Below, piece after piece: positions 1 to 15,000 of a stretch of 64,000 nt of DNA. Numbering within the stretch: position 1 is the stretch's first letter; every line of letters begins with the position of its first letter. Source of the stretch: Eutreptiella sp. 'Long Island Sound 2002' (Eukaryota > Euglenozoa > Euglenophyceae > Eutreptiales > Eutreptiaceae); NCBI GenBank assembly GCA_964036045.1, contig OZ038381.1, positions 121,709,843-121,773,842 on the forward strand. The letters are read 5' to 3'. Both the position numbers and the translations under genes were made by a program. The notes under the pieces were generated by a model. That model had not been told where the DNA came from and made no database searches. It was given only the letters and a program-made list of their open reading frames with translations.

Positions 1-3000
1 GCTCTGAAGCGGTGGGGACCCCCGAGGCAGCAGGGGTTATGTAGCCACCTTGCCCACTTGTGAGCCACTTGTGATTCTGCCCCCCGCTCTCAAGCGGTGG
101 GGACCCCCCAAGCGGCAGGGGTTATGTGGCCACCTTGCCCACTTGTGGGCCACTTCTGATTGTGCTTCTCGCTCTGAAGCGGTGGGGACCCCCAGGCGGC
201 AGGGGTTATGTAGCCACCTTGCCCACTTGTGGGCCACTTTTGACTCTTCCCCCTGCTCTCAAGCGGTGGGAACCCCTGAGGCGGCAGGGGTTATGTAGCC
301 ACCTTGCCCGCTTGTGCGCCACTTCTGATTCTGGCCCCCTCTCTCAGGCGTTGGGCCCCCCCAGGCGGCAGGGGTTATGTAGCCACCTTGCCCACTTGTG
401 GGCCACTTCTGATTGTGCGCCCCGCTCTGAAGCGGTGGGGACCCCCAGGCGGCAGGGGTTATGTAGCCACATTGCCCACTTGTGGGCCACTTCCGATTGT
501 GCCCCCCGCTCTGAAGCGGTGGGGACCCCCCAGGCGGCAGGGGTTATGTAGCCACTTTGCCCCCTTGTGGGCCACTTCTGATTTTGCCCCCCGCTCTGCA
601 GCGGTGGGGACCCCCCAGGCGGCAGGGGTTATGTAGCCACCTTGCCCACTTGTGGGCCACTTCTGATTGTGCCCCCCGCTCTGAAGCGGTGGGGACCCCC
701 GAGGCAGCAGGGGTTATGTAGCCACCTTGCCCACTTGTGAGCCACTTGTGATTCTGCCCCCCGCTCTCAAGCGGTGGGGACCCCTCAGGCGACAGGGGTT
801 ATGTAGCCACCTTGCCCACTTGTGCGCCACTTCTGATTGTGCCCCCCGCTCTGAAGCGGTGGGGACCCCCAGGCGGCAGGGGTTATGTAGCCACCTTGCC
901 CACTTGTGGGCCACTTTTGACTCTTCCCCCTGTCCTCAAGCGGTGGGAAACCCCGAGGCGGCAGGGGTTATGTAGCCACCTTGCCCACTTGTGGGCCACT
1001 TCTGATTCTGGCCCCCGCTCTCAAGCGGTGGGGACCCCCCAGGCGGCAGGGGTTATGTAGCCACCTTGCCCACTTGTGCGCCACTTTTGATTCTGCCCCC
1101 CGCTCAGAAGCGGTGGGGACCCCCAGGCGGCAGGGGTTATGTAGCCACCTTGCCCACTTGTGGGCCACTTCCGATTGTGCCCCCGCTCTGAAGCGGTGGG
1201 GACCCCCCAGGCGGCAGGGGTTATGTAGCCACCTTGCCCCCTTGTGGGCCACTTCTGATTGTGGCCCCCGCTCTGCAGCGGTGGGGACCCCCCAAGCGGC
1301 AGGGGTTATGTAGCCACCTTGCCCACTTGTGGGCCACTTCTGATTGTGCCCCCCGCTCTGAAGCGTTGGGGACCCCCGAGGCGGCAGGGGTTATGTAGCC
1401 ACCTTGCCCACTTGTGGGCCACTTGTGATTGTGCCCCCCGCTCTGAAGCGGTGGGGACCCCCCAGGCGGCAGGGGTTATGTAGCCACCTTGCCCACTTGT
1501 GGGCCACTTCTGATTGTGCCCCCCGCTCTGAAGCGGTGGGGACCCCGAGGCGGCAGGGGTTATGTAGCCACCTTGCCCACTTGTGGGCCACTTGTGATTT
1601 TGCCCCCCGCTTGGAAGCGGTGGGGACCCCCGAGGCGGCAGGGGTTATGTAGCCACCTTGCCCACTTGTGGGCCACTTCTGATTCTGGCCCCCGCTCTCA
1701 AGCGGTGGGGACCCCCCAGGCGACAGGGGTTATGTAGCCACCTTGCCCACTTGTGAGCCACTTGTGATTGTGCCCCCCACTCTGAAGCGGTGGGGACCCC
1801 CCAAGCGGCAGGGGTTATGTAGCCACCCTGCCCACTTGTGGGCCACTTCTGATTGTGCGCCCCGCTCTGAAGCGGTGGGGACCCCCCAGGCGGCAGGGGT
1901 TATGTAGCCAACTTGCCCACTTGTGGGCCACTTCTGATTCTGCCCCCTGCTCTGAAGCGGTGGGGACCCCCCAGGCGGCAGTGGTTGTGTAACCACCTTG
2001 CCCACTTGTGGGCCACTTGTGATTCTGCCCCCCGCTCTGAAGCGGTGGGGACCCCCCAGGCGGCAGGGGTTATGTAGCCACCTTGCCCACTTGTGGGCCA
2101 CTTGTGATTGTGCCCCCCGCTGTGAAGCGGTGGGGACCCCCCAGGAGGCAGGGGTTATGTAGCCACCTTGCCCACTTGTGGGCCACTTCTGATTGTGCCC
2201 CCCGCTCTGAAGCGGTGGGGACCCCCCAGGCGGCAGGGGTTATGTAGCCACCTTGCCCACTTGTGGGCCACTTCTGATTCTGCGCCCCGCTCTGAAGCGG
2301 TGGGGACCCCCCAGGCGGCAGGGGTTCTGTAGCCACCTTGCCCACTTGTGGGCCACTTCTGATTGTGCCCCCCGCTCTGAAGCGGTGGGGACCCTTGAGG
2401 CGGCAGGGGTTATGTAGCCGATTTGCCCGCTTGTGGGCCACTTGTGATTCTGCCCCCCGCTCTGAAGCGGTGGGGACCCCCGGGGCGGCAGGGGTTATGT
2501 AGCCACCTTGCCCACTTGTGGGCCACTTCTGATTCTGGCCCCCGCTCTCAAGCGGTGGGGACCCCCCAGGCGGCAGGGGTTATGTACCCACCTTGCCCAC
2601 TTGTGGGCCACTTCTGATTGTGCCCCCCGCTCTGAAGCGGTGGGGACCCCCGAGGCGGCAGGGGTTATGTAGCCACCTTGCCCACTTGTGGGCCACTTCT
2701 GATTCTGCCCCCCGCTCAGAAGCGGTGGGGACCCCCGAGGCGGTAGGGGTTATGTAGCCACCTTGCCCACTTGTGGGCCACTTCTGATTCTGGCCCCCGC
2801 TCTCAAGCGGTGGGGACCCCCCAGGCGGCAGGGGTTATGTACCCACCTTGCCCACTTGTGGGCCACTTCTGATTGTGCCCCCCGCTCTGAAGCGGTGGGG
2901 ACCCCCGAGGCGGCAGGGGTTATGTAGCCACCTTGCCCACTTGTGGGCCACTTCTGATTGTGCCCCCCGCTCTCAAAGGGTGGGGAGCCCCCAGGCGGCA

Positions 3001-6000
3001 GGGGTTATGTAGCCACCTTGCCCACTTGTGGGCCACTTCTGATTGTGCCCCCCACTCTGAAGCGGTGGGGACCCCCCAAGCGGCAGGGGTTATGTAGCCA
3101 CCTCCCCCACTTGTGAGCCACTTCTGATTCTGCCCCCCGCTCTGAAGCGGTGGGGACCCCCACGCGGCAGGGGTTATGTAGCCATGTTGCCCACTTGTGG
3201 ACCACTTCTGATTGTGCCCCCCGCTCTGAAGCGGTGGGGACCCCCACGCGGCAGGGGTTATGTAGCCACTTCACCCACTTGTGGGCCACTTCTGATTGTG
3301 CCCCCCGCTCTCAAGCGGTGGGGACCCCCCAGACGGCCGGGGCCATGTAGCCACCTTGCCCACTTGTGGGCCACTTCTGATTCTGCCCCCCGCTCAGAAG
3401 CGGTGGGGACCCCCAGGCGGCAGGGGTTATGTACCCACCTTGCCCACTTGTGGGCCACTTCTGATTGTGCCCCCCGCTCCGAAGCGGTGGGGACCCCCCA
3501 GGCGGCAGGGGTTATGTAGCCACCTTGCCCCCTTGTGGGCCACTTCTGATTGTGCCCCCCGCTCTGCAGCGGTGGGGACCCCCCAGGCGGCAGGGGTTAT
3601 GTAGCCACCTTGCCCACTTGTGGGCCACTTCTGATTGTGCCCCCCGCTCTGAAGCGGTGGGGACCCCCGAGGCGGCAGGGGTTATGTAGCCACCTTGCCC
3701 ACTTGTGGGCCACTTTTGACTCTTCCCCCTGCTCTCAAGCGGTGGTAACCCCCGAGGCGGCAGGGGTTATGTAGCCACCTTGCCCACTTGTGGGCCACTT
3801 CTGATTCTGGCCCCCGCTCTCAAGCGGTGGGGACCCCCCAGGCGGCAGGGGTTATGTAGCCACCTTGCCCTCTTGTGGGCCACTTCTGATTCTGCCCCCC
3901 GCTCAGAAGCGGTGGGGAACCCCCAGGCGGCAGTGGTTATGTAGCCACCTTGCCCACTTGTGGGCCACTTCCGATTGTGCCCCCCGCTCTGCAGCGGCGG
4001 GGACCCCCCAGGCGGCAGGGGTTATGTAGCCACCTTGCCCACTTGTGGGCCACTTCTGATTGTGCCCCCCGCTCCCAAGCGGTGGGGACCCCCGAGGCGG
4101 CAGGGGTTATGTAGTCACCTTGCCCAGTTGTGGGCCACTTGTGATTTTGCCCCCCGCTCTCAAGCGGTGGGGACCCCCCAGGCGGCAGGGGTTATGTAGC
4201 CACCTTGCCCACTTGTGGGCCACTTGTGATTCTGCCCCGCGCTCTGAAGCGGTGGGGACCCCCCAGGCGGCAGGGGTTATGTAGCCACCGTGCCCCCTTG
4301 TGGGTCAATTCTGATTGTGCCCCCCGCTCCGAAGCAGTGGGGACCCCCGAGGCGGCACGGGTTATGTAGCGACCTTGCCCACTTGTGGGCCACTTGTGAT
4401 TTTGCCCCGCGGGTTGAAGCGCTGGAGACCCCCAGGCGGCAGGGGTTGTGCAGCCACCTTGCCCACTTGTGGGCCACTTGTGATTTTGCCCCCCGCTCTC
4501 AAGCGGTGGGGACCCCCCAGGCGACAGGGGTTATGTAGCCACCTTGCCCACTTGTGGGCCACTTGTGATTGTGCCCCCCGCTCTGAAGCGGTGGGGACCC
4601 CCAGGCGGCAGGGGTTATGTAGCCACCTTGCCCACTTGTGGGCCACTTTTGACTCTGCTCCCCGCTCTGAAGCGGTGGGAACCCCCGAGGCGGCAGGGGT
4701 TATGTAGCCACCTTGCCCACTTGTGGGCCACTTCAGATTGTGCCCCCCGCTCTGAAGCGGTGGGGACCCCCGAGGCGGCAGGGGTTATGTAGCCACCTTG
4801 CCTACTTGTGGGCCACTTGTGATTTTGCCCCCCGGTCTAAAGCGGTGGGGACCCCCAGGCGGCAGGGGTTATCTAGCCACCTTGCCCACTTGTGGGCCAC
4901 TTCTGATTGTGCGCCCCGCTCTGAAGCGGTGGGGACCCCCCAGGCGGCAGGTGTTATGTAGCCACCTTGCCCCCTTGTGGGTCAATTCTGATTGTGCCCC
5001 CCGCTCTGAAGCGGTGGGGAACCTGAAGGCGTCAAGGGGTTATGTAGCCACATTGCCCACTTGTGGGCCACTTCTGATTGTGCGCCCCGCTCTGAAGCGG
5101 TGGGGACCCCCCAGGCGGCAGGGGTTATGTAGCCACCTTGCCCACTTGTGGGCCACTTCTCATTGTGCCCCCCGCTCTGAAGCGGTGGGGACCCCGCGGC
5201 AGGGGTTATGTAGCCAGCCACCTTGCTCGCTTGTGGGCCACTTGTGATTCTGCCCCCCACTCTGAAGCGTTGGGGACCCCCGAGGCGGTAGGGGTTATGT
5301 AGCCACCTTGCCCACTTGTGGGCCACTCGTGATTGTGCCCCCTGCTCTGAAGCGGTGGGGACCCCCCAGGCGGCAGGGGTTATGTAGCCACCTTGCCCAC
5401 TTGTGGGCCACTTCTGATTGTGCGCCCCGCTCTGAAGCGGTGGGGACCCCCTAGGCGGCAGGGGTTATGTAGCCACCTTGCCCACTTGTGGGCCACTTCT
5501 GATTGTGCCCCCCGCTCTGAAGCGGTGGGGACCCCGCGGCAGGGGTTATGTAGCCAGCCACCTTGCTCGCTTGTGGGCCACTTGTGATTCTGCCCCCCGC
5601 TCAGAAGCGGTGGGGACCCCCGAGGCGGCACGGGTTATGTAGCCAGCCACCTTGCTCGCTTGTGGGCCACTTCTGATTGTGCGCCCCGCTCTCAAGCGGT
5701 GGGGACCCCCCAGGCGGCAGGGGTTATGTAGCCACCTTGCCCACTTGTGGGCCACTTCTGATTGTGCCCCCCGCTCTCAAGCGGTGGGGAACCCCCAGGC
5801 GGCAGGGGTTATGTAGCCACCTTGCCCACTTGTGGGCCACTTCTGATTGTGCGCCCCGCTCTGAAGCGGTGGGGACCCCCGAGGCGGCAGGGGTTATGTA
5901 GCCACCTTGCCCACTTGTGGGCCACTTTTGATTGTGCCCCCCGCTCAGAAGCGGTGGGGACCCCGCGGCAGGGGTTATGTAGCTAGCCACCTTGCTCGCT

Positions 6001-9000
6001 TGTGGGCCACTTGTGATTCTGCCCGCCGCTCAGAAGCGGTGGGGACCCCCGAGGCGGCAGGGGTTATGTAGCCACCTTACCCACTTGTGGGCCACTTCTG
6101 ATTCTGGCCCCCGCTCTCAAGCGGTGTGGACCCCCCGGGCGGCAGGGGTTATGTAGCCACCTTGCCCACTTGTGGGCCACTTCTGATTGTGCCCCCCGCT
6201 CTGAAGCGGTGGGGACCCCCCAGGCGGCAGGGGTTATCTAGCCACCTTGCCCACTTGTGGGCCACTTCCGATTGTGCCCCCCGCTCTGAAGCGGTGGGGA
6301 ACCCCCAGGCGGCAGGGGTTATGTAGCCACCTTGCCCACTTGTGGGCCACTTCTGATTGTGCGCCCCGCTCTGAAGCGGTGGGGACCCCCCAGGCGGCAG
6401 GGGTTATGTAGCCACCTTGCCCACTTGTGGGCCACTTCTGATTGTGCCCCCCGCTCTGAAGCGGTGGGGACCCCGCGGCAGGGGTTATGTAGCCAGCCAC
6501 CTTGCTCGCTTGTGGGCCACTTGTGATTCTGCCCCTCGCTCAGAAGCGGTGGGGACCCCCGAGGCGGCAGGGGTTATGTAGCCACCTTACCCACTTGTGG
6601 GCCACTTCTGATTCTGCCCCCCGCTCTCAAGCGGTGGGGACCCCCCAGGCGGCAGGGGTTATGTAGCCACCTTGCCCACTTGTGGGCCACTTCTGATTGT
6701 GCCCCCCGCTCTCAAGCGGTGGGGACCCCCCAGGCGGCAGGGGTTATGTAGCCACCTTGCCCACTTGTGGGCCACTTCTGATTGTGCCCCCGCTCTGAAG
6801 CGGTGGGGAACCCCCAGGCGGCAGTGGTTATGTAGCCACCTTGCCCACTTGTGGGCCACTTCTGATTGTGCCCCCCGCTTTGAAGCGGTGGGGAACCCCC
6901 AAGCGGCAGTGGTTATGTAGCCACCTTGCCCACTTGTGGGCCACTTCTGATTGTGCGCCCCGCTCTGAAGCGGTGGGGACCCCCAAGGCGGCAGGGGTTA
7001 TGTAGCCACCTTGCCCACTTGTGGGCCACATCTGATTGTGCCCCCCGCTCAAAAGCGGTGGGGACCCCCGAAGCAGGGGTTATGTAGCCACCTTACCTTC
7101 TTGTGGGCCACTTCTGATTCTGGCCCCCGCTCTCAAGCGGTGGGGACCCCCCCAGGCGGCAGGGGTTATCTAGCCACCTTGCCCACTTGTGGGCCACTTT
7201 TGATTCTGCCCCCCGCTCTGAAGCGGTGGGGAACCCCAAGGCGGCAGGGGTTATCTAGCCACCTTGCCCACTTGTGGGCCACTGGTGATTGTGCCCCCCG
7301 CTCTCAAGCGGTGGGGAACCCCCAGGCGGCAGGGGTTATGTAGCCACCTTGCCCACTTGTGGGCCACTTCTGATTCTGCCCCCCGCTCTGAAGCGGTGGG
7401 GACCCCCCAGGCGGCAGGGGTTATGTAGCCACCTTGCCCACTTGTGGGCCACTTCTGATTGTGCCCCCCGCTCTGCAGCGGTGGGGACCCCCTAGGCGGC
7501 AGTGGTTATGTAACCACCTTGCCCACTTGTGGGCCACTTCTGATTGTGCCCCCCGCTCTCAAGCGGTGGGGACCCCCCAGGCGGCAGGGGTTATCTAGCC
7601 ACCTTGCCCACTTGTGGGCCACTTCTGATTGTGCCCCCCGCTCTGAAGCGGTGGGGAACCCCCAGGCGGCAGGGGTTATGTAGCCACCTTGCCCACTTGT
7701 GGGCCACTTGTGATTGTGCGCCCCGCTCTGAAGCGGTGGGGACCCCCAAGGCGGCAGGGGTTATGTAGCCACCGTGCCCACTTGTGGGCCACTTCTGATT
7801 GTGCCCCCCGCTCAGAAGCGGTGGGGACCCCCGAGGCAGCAGGGGTTATGTAGCCACCTTACCTTCTTGTGGGCCACTTCTGAATCCACCCCCCGCTCTC
7901 AAGCGGTGGGGACACCCCCAGGCGGCAGGGGTTATGTAGCCACCTTGCCCACTTGTGGGCCACTTCTGATTCTGTCCCCCGCTCTCAAGCGGTGGGGAAC
8001 CCCCAGGCGGCACGGGTTCTGTAGCCACCTTGCCCACTTGTGGGCCACTTCTGATTCTGCCCCCTGCTCTGAAGCGGTGGGGACCCCCTAGGCGGCAGGG
8101 GTTATGTAGCCACCTTGCCCACTTGTGGGCCACTTCTGATTATGCCCCCCGCTCTGCAGCGGTGGGGACCCCCTAGGCGGCAGTGGTTATGTAACCACCT
8201 TGCCCACTTGTGGGCCACTTCTGATTGTGCCCCCCGCTCTGAAGCGGTGGGGACCCCCAGGCGGTAGGGGTTATGTAGCCACCTTGCCCACTTGTGGGCC
8301 ACTTTTGACTCTGCCCCCTGCTCAGAAGCGTTGGGAACCCACGAGGCGGAAGGGGTTATCTAGCCACCTTGCCCACTTGTGGGCCATTTCTGATTCTTGC
8401 CCCCGCTCTGAAGCGGTGGGGACCCCCCAGGCGGCATGGGTTATGTAGCCACCTTGCCCCCTTGTGGGTCAATTCTGATTGTGCCCCCCGCTCTGAAGCG
8501 GTGGGGACCCCCCAGGCGACAGGGGTTATGTAGCCACCTTGCCCACGTGTGGGCCACTTTTGACTCTGCCTCACGCTGTGAAGCGGTGGGGACCCCCCAG
8601 GCGGCAGGGGTTATGTAGCCACCTTGCCCACTTGTGGGCCACTTCTGATTGTGCTCCCCGCTCTGCAGCGGTGGGGACCCCCAAGGCGGCAGGGGTTATG
8701 TAGCCACCTTGCCCACTTGTGGGCCACCTCAGATTTTGCCCTCCGCCCTCAAGCGGTGGGGACTCCCCAGGCGGCAGGGGTTATGTAGCCACCTTGCCCC
8801 CTTGTGGGTGAATTCTGATTGTGCCCCCCGCTCTGAAGCGGTGGGGACCACCGAGGGGGCAGGGGTTATGTAGCCACCTTGCCCAGTTGTGGGCCACTTC
8901 TGATTGTGCCCCCCGGTCTGCAGCGGTGGGGACCCCCCAGGCGGCAGGGGTTATCTAGCCACCTTGCCCACTTGTGGGCCACTTCTGATTATGGCCCCCG

Positions 9001-9030
9001 CTCTCAAGCGGTGGGGACCCCCCGGGCGGC

Positions 9031-12000
9031 AGGGGTTATGTAGCCACCTTGCCCACTTGTGGGCGACTTCTGATAGTGCCCCCCGCTCTGAAGCGGTGGG
9101 GATCCCCGAGGCGGCAGGGGTTATGTAGCCACCTTGCCCACTTGTGGGCCACTTTTGATTGTGCCCCCCGCTCTGCAGCGGTGGGGACCCCCCAGGCGGC
9201 AGGGGTTATGTAGCCACCTTGCCCACTTGTGGGCCACTTCTGATTGTGCGCCCCGCTCTGAAGCGGTGGGGACCCCCGAGGCGGCAGGGGTTATGTAGCC
9301 ACCTTGCCCACTTGTGGGCCACTTGTGATGCTGCCCCCCGCTCTGCAGCGGTGGGGACCCCCTAGGCGGCAGGGGTTATCTAGCCACCTTGCCCACTTGT
9401 GGGCCACTTCTGATTGTGCGCCCCGCTCTGAAGCGGTGGCGACCCCCCAGGCGACAAGGGTTATGTAGCCACCTTGCCCACTTGTGGGCCACTTCCGATT
9501 GTGCCCCCCGCTCCGCAGCGGTGGGGACCCCCGAGGCGGCAGGGGTTATGTAGCCACCTTGCCCACTTGTGGGCCACCTTTGATTGTGCCCTCCGCTCTC
9601 AAGCGGTGGGGACCCCCCAGGCGGCAGGGGTTATGTACCCACCTTGCCCCCTTGTGGGTCAATTCTGATTGTGCCCCCCGTTCTGAAGCGGTGGGGACCC
9701 CCGAGGCGGCAGGGGTTATGTAGCCACCTTGCCCACTTGTGGGCCACTTTTGACTCTGCCCCCTGCTCTGAAGCGGTGGGAACCCCCCGAGGCGGCAGGG
9801 GTTATGTAGCCACCTTGCCCACTTGTGGGCCACTTCTGATTCTGCCCCCCGCTCAGAAGTGGTGGGGACCCCCAGGCGGCAGGGGTTATGTAGCCACCTT
9901 GCCCACTTGTGGGCCACTTCTGATTGTGCCCCCCGCTCTGAAGCGGTGGGGACCACCGAGGCGGCAGGGGTTATGTAGCCACCTTGCCCAGTTTGGGGCC
10001 ACTTCTGATTGTGCCCCCCGCTCTGCAGCGGGGGGGCCCCCCAGGCGGCAGGGGTTATCTAGCCACCTTGCCCATTTGTGGGCCACTTCTGATTCTGGCC
10101 CCCGCTCTCAAGCGGTGGGGACCCCCCAGGCGGCAGGGGTTATGTAGCCACCTTGCCCACTTGTGGGCCACTTCTGATTCTGCCCCCCGCTCTGAAGCGG
10201 TGGGGACCCCCCAGGCGGCAGGGGTTATGTAGCCACCTTGCCCACTTGTGGGCCACTTGTGATTGTGCGCCCCGCTCTGAAGCGGTGGGGACCTCCTAGG
10301 CGGCAGGGGTTATGTAGCCGCCTTGCCCACTTGTGGGCCACTTTTGATTGTGCCCTCCGCTCTGAAGCGGTGGGGACCCCGTGGCAGGGGTTATGTAGCC
10401 AGCCACCTTGCTCGCTTGTGGGCCACTTGTGTGTCTTCACTCGCTCAGAAGCGGTGGGGACCCCCGAGGCGGCAGGGGTTATGTAGCCACCTTACCCACT
10501 TGTGGGCCACTTCTGATTCTGGCCCCCGCTCTCAAGCGGTGTGGACCCCCCGGGCGGCAGGGGTTATGTAGCCACCTTGCCCACTTGTGGGCCACTTCTG
10601 ATTGTGCCCCCCGCTCTCAAGCGGTGGGGACCCCTCAGGCGACAGGGGTTATCTAGCCACCTTGCCCACTTGTGGGCCACTTCTGATTGTGCCCCCCGCT
10701 CTCAAGCGGTGGGGAACCCCCAGGCGGCGGGGGTTATGTAGCCACCTTGCCCACTTGTGGGCCACTTCTCATTATGCGCCCTGCTCTGAAGCGGTGGGGA
10801 CCCCCCAGGCGGCAGGGGTTATGTAGCCACCTTGCCCACTTGTGGGCCACTTCTGATTGTGCCCCCCGCCCTGAAGCGGTGGGGACCCCGCGGCAGGGGT
10901 TATGTAGCCAGCCACCTTGCTCGCTTGTGGGCCACTTGTGATTGTGCCCCTCGCTCAGAAGCGGTGGGGACCCCCGAGGCGGCAGGGGTTATGTAGCCAC
11001 CTTACCCACTTGTGGGCCACTTCTGATTCTGGCCCCCGCTCTGAAGCGGTGGGGACCCCCCAGGCGGCAGGGGTTATGTAGCCACCTTGCCCACTTGTGG
11101 GCCACTTCTGATTGTGCCCCCCGCCCTGAAGCGGTGGGGACCCCGCGGCAGGGGTTATGTAGCCAGCCACCTTGCTCGCTTGTGGGCCACTTGTGATTGT
11201 GCCCCTCGCTCAGAAGCGGTGGGGACCCCCGAGGCGGCAGGGGTTATGTAGCCACCTTACCCACTTGTGGGCCACTTCTGATTCTGGCCCCCGCTCTGAA
11301 GCGGTGGGGACCCCCCAGGCGGCAGGGGTTATGTAGCCACCTTGCCCACTTGTGGGCGACTTCTGATAGTGCCCCCCGCTCTGAAGCGGTGGGGATCCCC
11401 GAGGCGGCAGGGGTTATGTAGCCACCTTGCCCACTTGTGGGCCACTTTTGATTGTGCCCCCCGCTCTGCAGCGGTGGGGACCCCCCAGGCGGCAGGGGTT
11501 ATGTAGCCACCTTGCCCACTTGTGGGCCACTTCTGATTGTGCGCCCCGCTCTGAAGCGGTGGGGACCCCCGAGGCGGCAGGGGTTATGTAGCCACCTTGC
11601 CCACTTGTGGGCCACTTGTGATGCTGCCCCCCGCTCTGCAGCGGTGGGGACCCCCTAGGCGGCAGGGGTTATCTAGCCACCTTGCCCACTTGTGGGCCAC
11701 TTCTGATTGTGCGCCCCGCTCTGAAGCGGTGGCGACCCCCCAGGCGACAAGGGTTATGTAGCCACCTTGCCCACTTGTGGGCCACTTCCGATTGTGCCCC
11801 CCGCTCCGCAGCGGTGGGGACCCCCGAGGCGGCAGGGGTTATGTAGCCACCTTGCCCACTTGTGGGCCACCTTTGATTGTGCCCTCCGCTCTCAAGCGGT
11901 GGGGACCCCCCAGGCGGCAGGGGTTATGTACCCACCTTGCCCCCTTGTGGGTCAATTCTGATTGTGCCCCCCGTTCTGAAGCGGTGGGGACCCCCGAGGC

Positions 12001-15000
12001 GGCAGGGGTTATGTAGCCACCTTGCCCACTTGTGGGCCACTTTTGACTCTGCCCCCTGCTCTGAAGCGGTGGGAACCCCCCGAGGCGGCAGGGGTTATGT
12101 AGCCACCTTGCCCACTTGTGGGCCACTTCTGATTCTGCCCCCCGCTCAGAAGTGGTGGGGACCCCCAGGCGGCAGGGGTTATGTAGCCACCTTGCCCACT
12201 TGTGGGCCACTTCTGATTGTGCCCCCCGCTCTGAAGCGGTGGGGACCACCGAGGCGGCAGGGGTTATGTAGCCACCTTGCCCAGTTTTGGGCCACTTCTG
12301 ATTGTGCCCCCCGCTCTGCAGCGGGGGGGCCCCCCAGGCGGCAGGGGTTATCTAGCCACCTTGCCCATTTGTGGGCCACTTCTGATTCTGGCCCCCGCTC
12401 TCAAGCGGTGGGGACCCCCCAGGCGGCAGGGGTTATGTAGCCACCTTGCCCACTTGTGGGCCACTTCTGATTCTGCCCCCCGCTCTGAAGCGGTGGGGAC
12501 CCCCCAGGCGGCAGGGGTTATGTAGCCACCTTGCCCACTTGTGGGCCACTTGTGATTGTGCGCCCCGCTCTGAAGCGGTGGGGACCTCCTAGGCGGCAGG
12601 GGTTATGTAGCCGCCTTGCCCACTTGTGGGCCACTTTTGATTGTGCCCTCCGCTCTGAAGCGGTGGGGACCCCGCGGCAGGGGTTATGTAGCCAGCCACC
12701 TTGCTCGCTTGTGGGCCACTTGTGTGTCTTCACTCGCTCAGAAGCGGTGGGGACCCCCGAGGCGGCAGGGGTTATGTAGCCACCTTACCCACTTGTGGGC
12801 CACTTCTGATTCTGGCCCCCGCTCTCAAGCGGTGTGGACCCCCCGGGCGGCAGGGGTTATGTAGCCACCTTGCCCACTTGTGGGCCACTTCTGATTGTGC
12901 CCCCCGCTCTCAAGCGGTGGGGACCCCTCAGGCGACAGGGGTTATCTAGCCACCTTGCCCACTTGTGGGCCACTTCTGATTGTGCGCCCCGCTCTCAAGC
13001 GGTGGGGAACCCCCAGGCGGCGGGGGTTATGTAGCCACCTTGCCCACTTGTGGGCCACTTCTCATTATGCGCCCCGCTCTGAAGCGGTGGGGACCCCCCA
13101 GGCGGCAGGGGTTATGTAGCCACCTTGCCCACTTGTGGGCCACTTCTGATTGTGCCCCCCGCCCTGAAGCGGTGGGGACCCCGCGGCAGGGGTTATGTAG
13201 CCAGCCACCTTGCTCGCTTGTGGGCCACTTGTGATTGTGCCCCTCGCTCAGAAGCGGTGGGGACCCCCGAGGCGGCAGGGGTTATGTAGCCACCTTACCC
13301 ACTTGTGGGCCACTTCTGATTCTGGCCCCCGCTCTGAAGCGGTGGGGACCCCCCAGGCGGCAGGGGTTATGTAGCCACCTTGCCCACTTGTGGGCCACTT
13401 CTAATTGTGCCACCCGCTCTGAAGCGGTGGGCACCCCGCGGCAGGGGTTATGTAGCCAGCCACCTTGCTCGCTTGTGGGCCACCTGTGATTCTGCCCCCC
13501 GCTCAGAAGCGGTGGGGACCCCCAGGCGGCAGGGGTTATATAGCCACCTTGCCCACTTGTGGGCCACTTCTGATTGTGCGCCCCGCTCTCAAGCGGTGGG
13601 GACCCCCCAGGCGGCAGGGGTTATCTAGCCACCTTGCCCACTTGTGGGCCACTTCTGATTGTGCCACCCGCTCTGAAGCGGTGGGCACCCCGCGGCACGG
13701 GTTATGTAGCCAGCCACCTTGGTCGCTTGTGGGCCACCTGTGATTCTGCCCCCCGCTCAGAAGCGGTGGGGACCCCCGAGGCGGCAGGGGTTATGTAGCC
13801 ACCTTACCCACTTGTGGGCCACTTCTGATTCTGGCCCCCGCTCTCAAGCGGTGGGGACCCCCCAGGCGGCAGGGGTTATGTAGCCACCTTGCCCACTTGT
13901 GGGCCACTTCTAATTGTGCCACCCGCTCTGAAGCGGTGGGCACCCCGCGGCAGGGGTTATGTAGCCAGCCACCTTGCTCGCTTGTGGGCCACCTGTGATT
14001 CTGCCCCCCGCTCAGAAGCGGTGGGGACCCCCCAGGCGGCAGGGGTTATATAGCCACCTTGCCCACTTGTGGGCCACTTCTGATTGTGCGCCCCGCTCTC
14101 AAGCGGTGGGGACCCCCCAGGCGGCAGGGGTTATGTAGCCACCTTGCCCACTTGTGGGCCACTTCTGATTGTGCCACCCGCTCTGAAGCGGTGGGGAGCC
14201 CGCGGCAAGGGTTATGTAGCCAGCCACCTTGCTCGCTTGTGGGCCACTTGTGATTATGCCCCCCGCTCAGAAGCGGTGGGGACCCCCCCAGGCGGCAGGG
14301 GTTATGTAGCCACCTTGCCCACTTGTGGGCCACTTCTGATTGTGCCCCCCGCTCTCAAGCGGTGGGGACCCCCCAGGCGGCAGGGGTTATCTAGCCACCT
14401 TGCCCACTTGTGGGCCACTTCTGATTCTGGCCCCCGCTCTCAAGCGGTGGGGACCCCCCAGGCGGCAGGGGTTATGTAGCCACCTTGCCCACTTGTGGGC
14501 CACTTCTGATTCTGCCCCCCGCTCAAAAGTGGTGGGGACCCCCAGGCGGCAGGGGTTATGTAGCCACCTTGCCAACTTGTGGGCCACTTCTGATTGTGCC
14601 CCCCGCTCTGAAGCGGTGGGGACCCCCCAGGCGGCAGGGGTTATGTAGCCACCTTGCCCACTTGTGGGCCAGTTGTGATTGTGCGCCCCGCTCTGAAGCG
14701 GTGGGGACCTCCTAGGCGGCAGGGGTTATGTAGCCACCTTGCCCACTTGTGGGCCAATTCTGATTGTGCCCCCCGCTCTGAAGCGGTGGGGACCCGCCAG
14801 GCGGCAGGGGTTATGTAGCCACCTTGCCCACTTGTGGGCCACTTGTGATTGTGCGCCCCGCTCTGAAGCGGTGGGGACCTCCTAGGCGGCAGGGGTTATG
14901 TAGCCGCCTTGCCCACTTGTGGGCCACTTTTGATTGTGCCCTCCGCTCTGAAGCGGTGGGGACCCCGCGGCAGGGGTTATGTAGCCAGCCACCTTGCTCG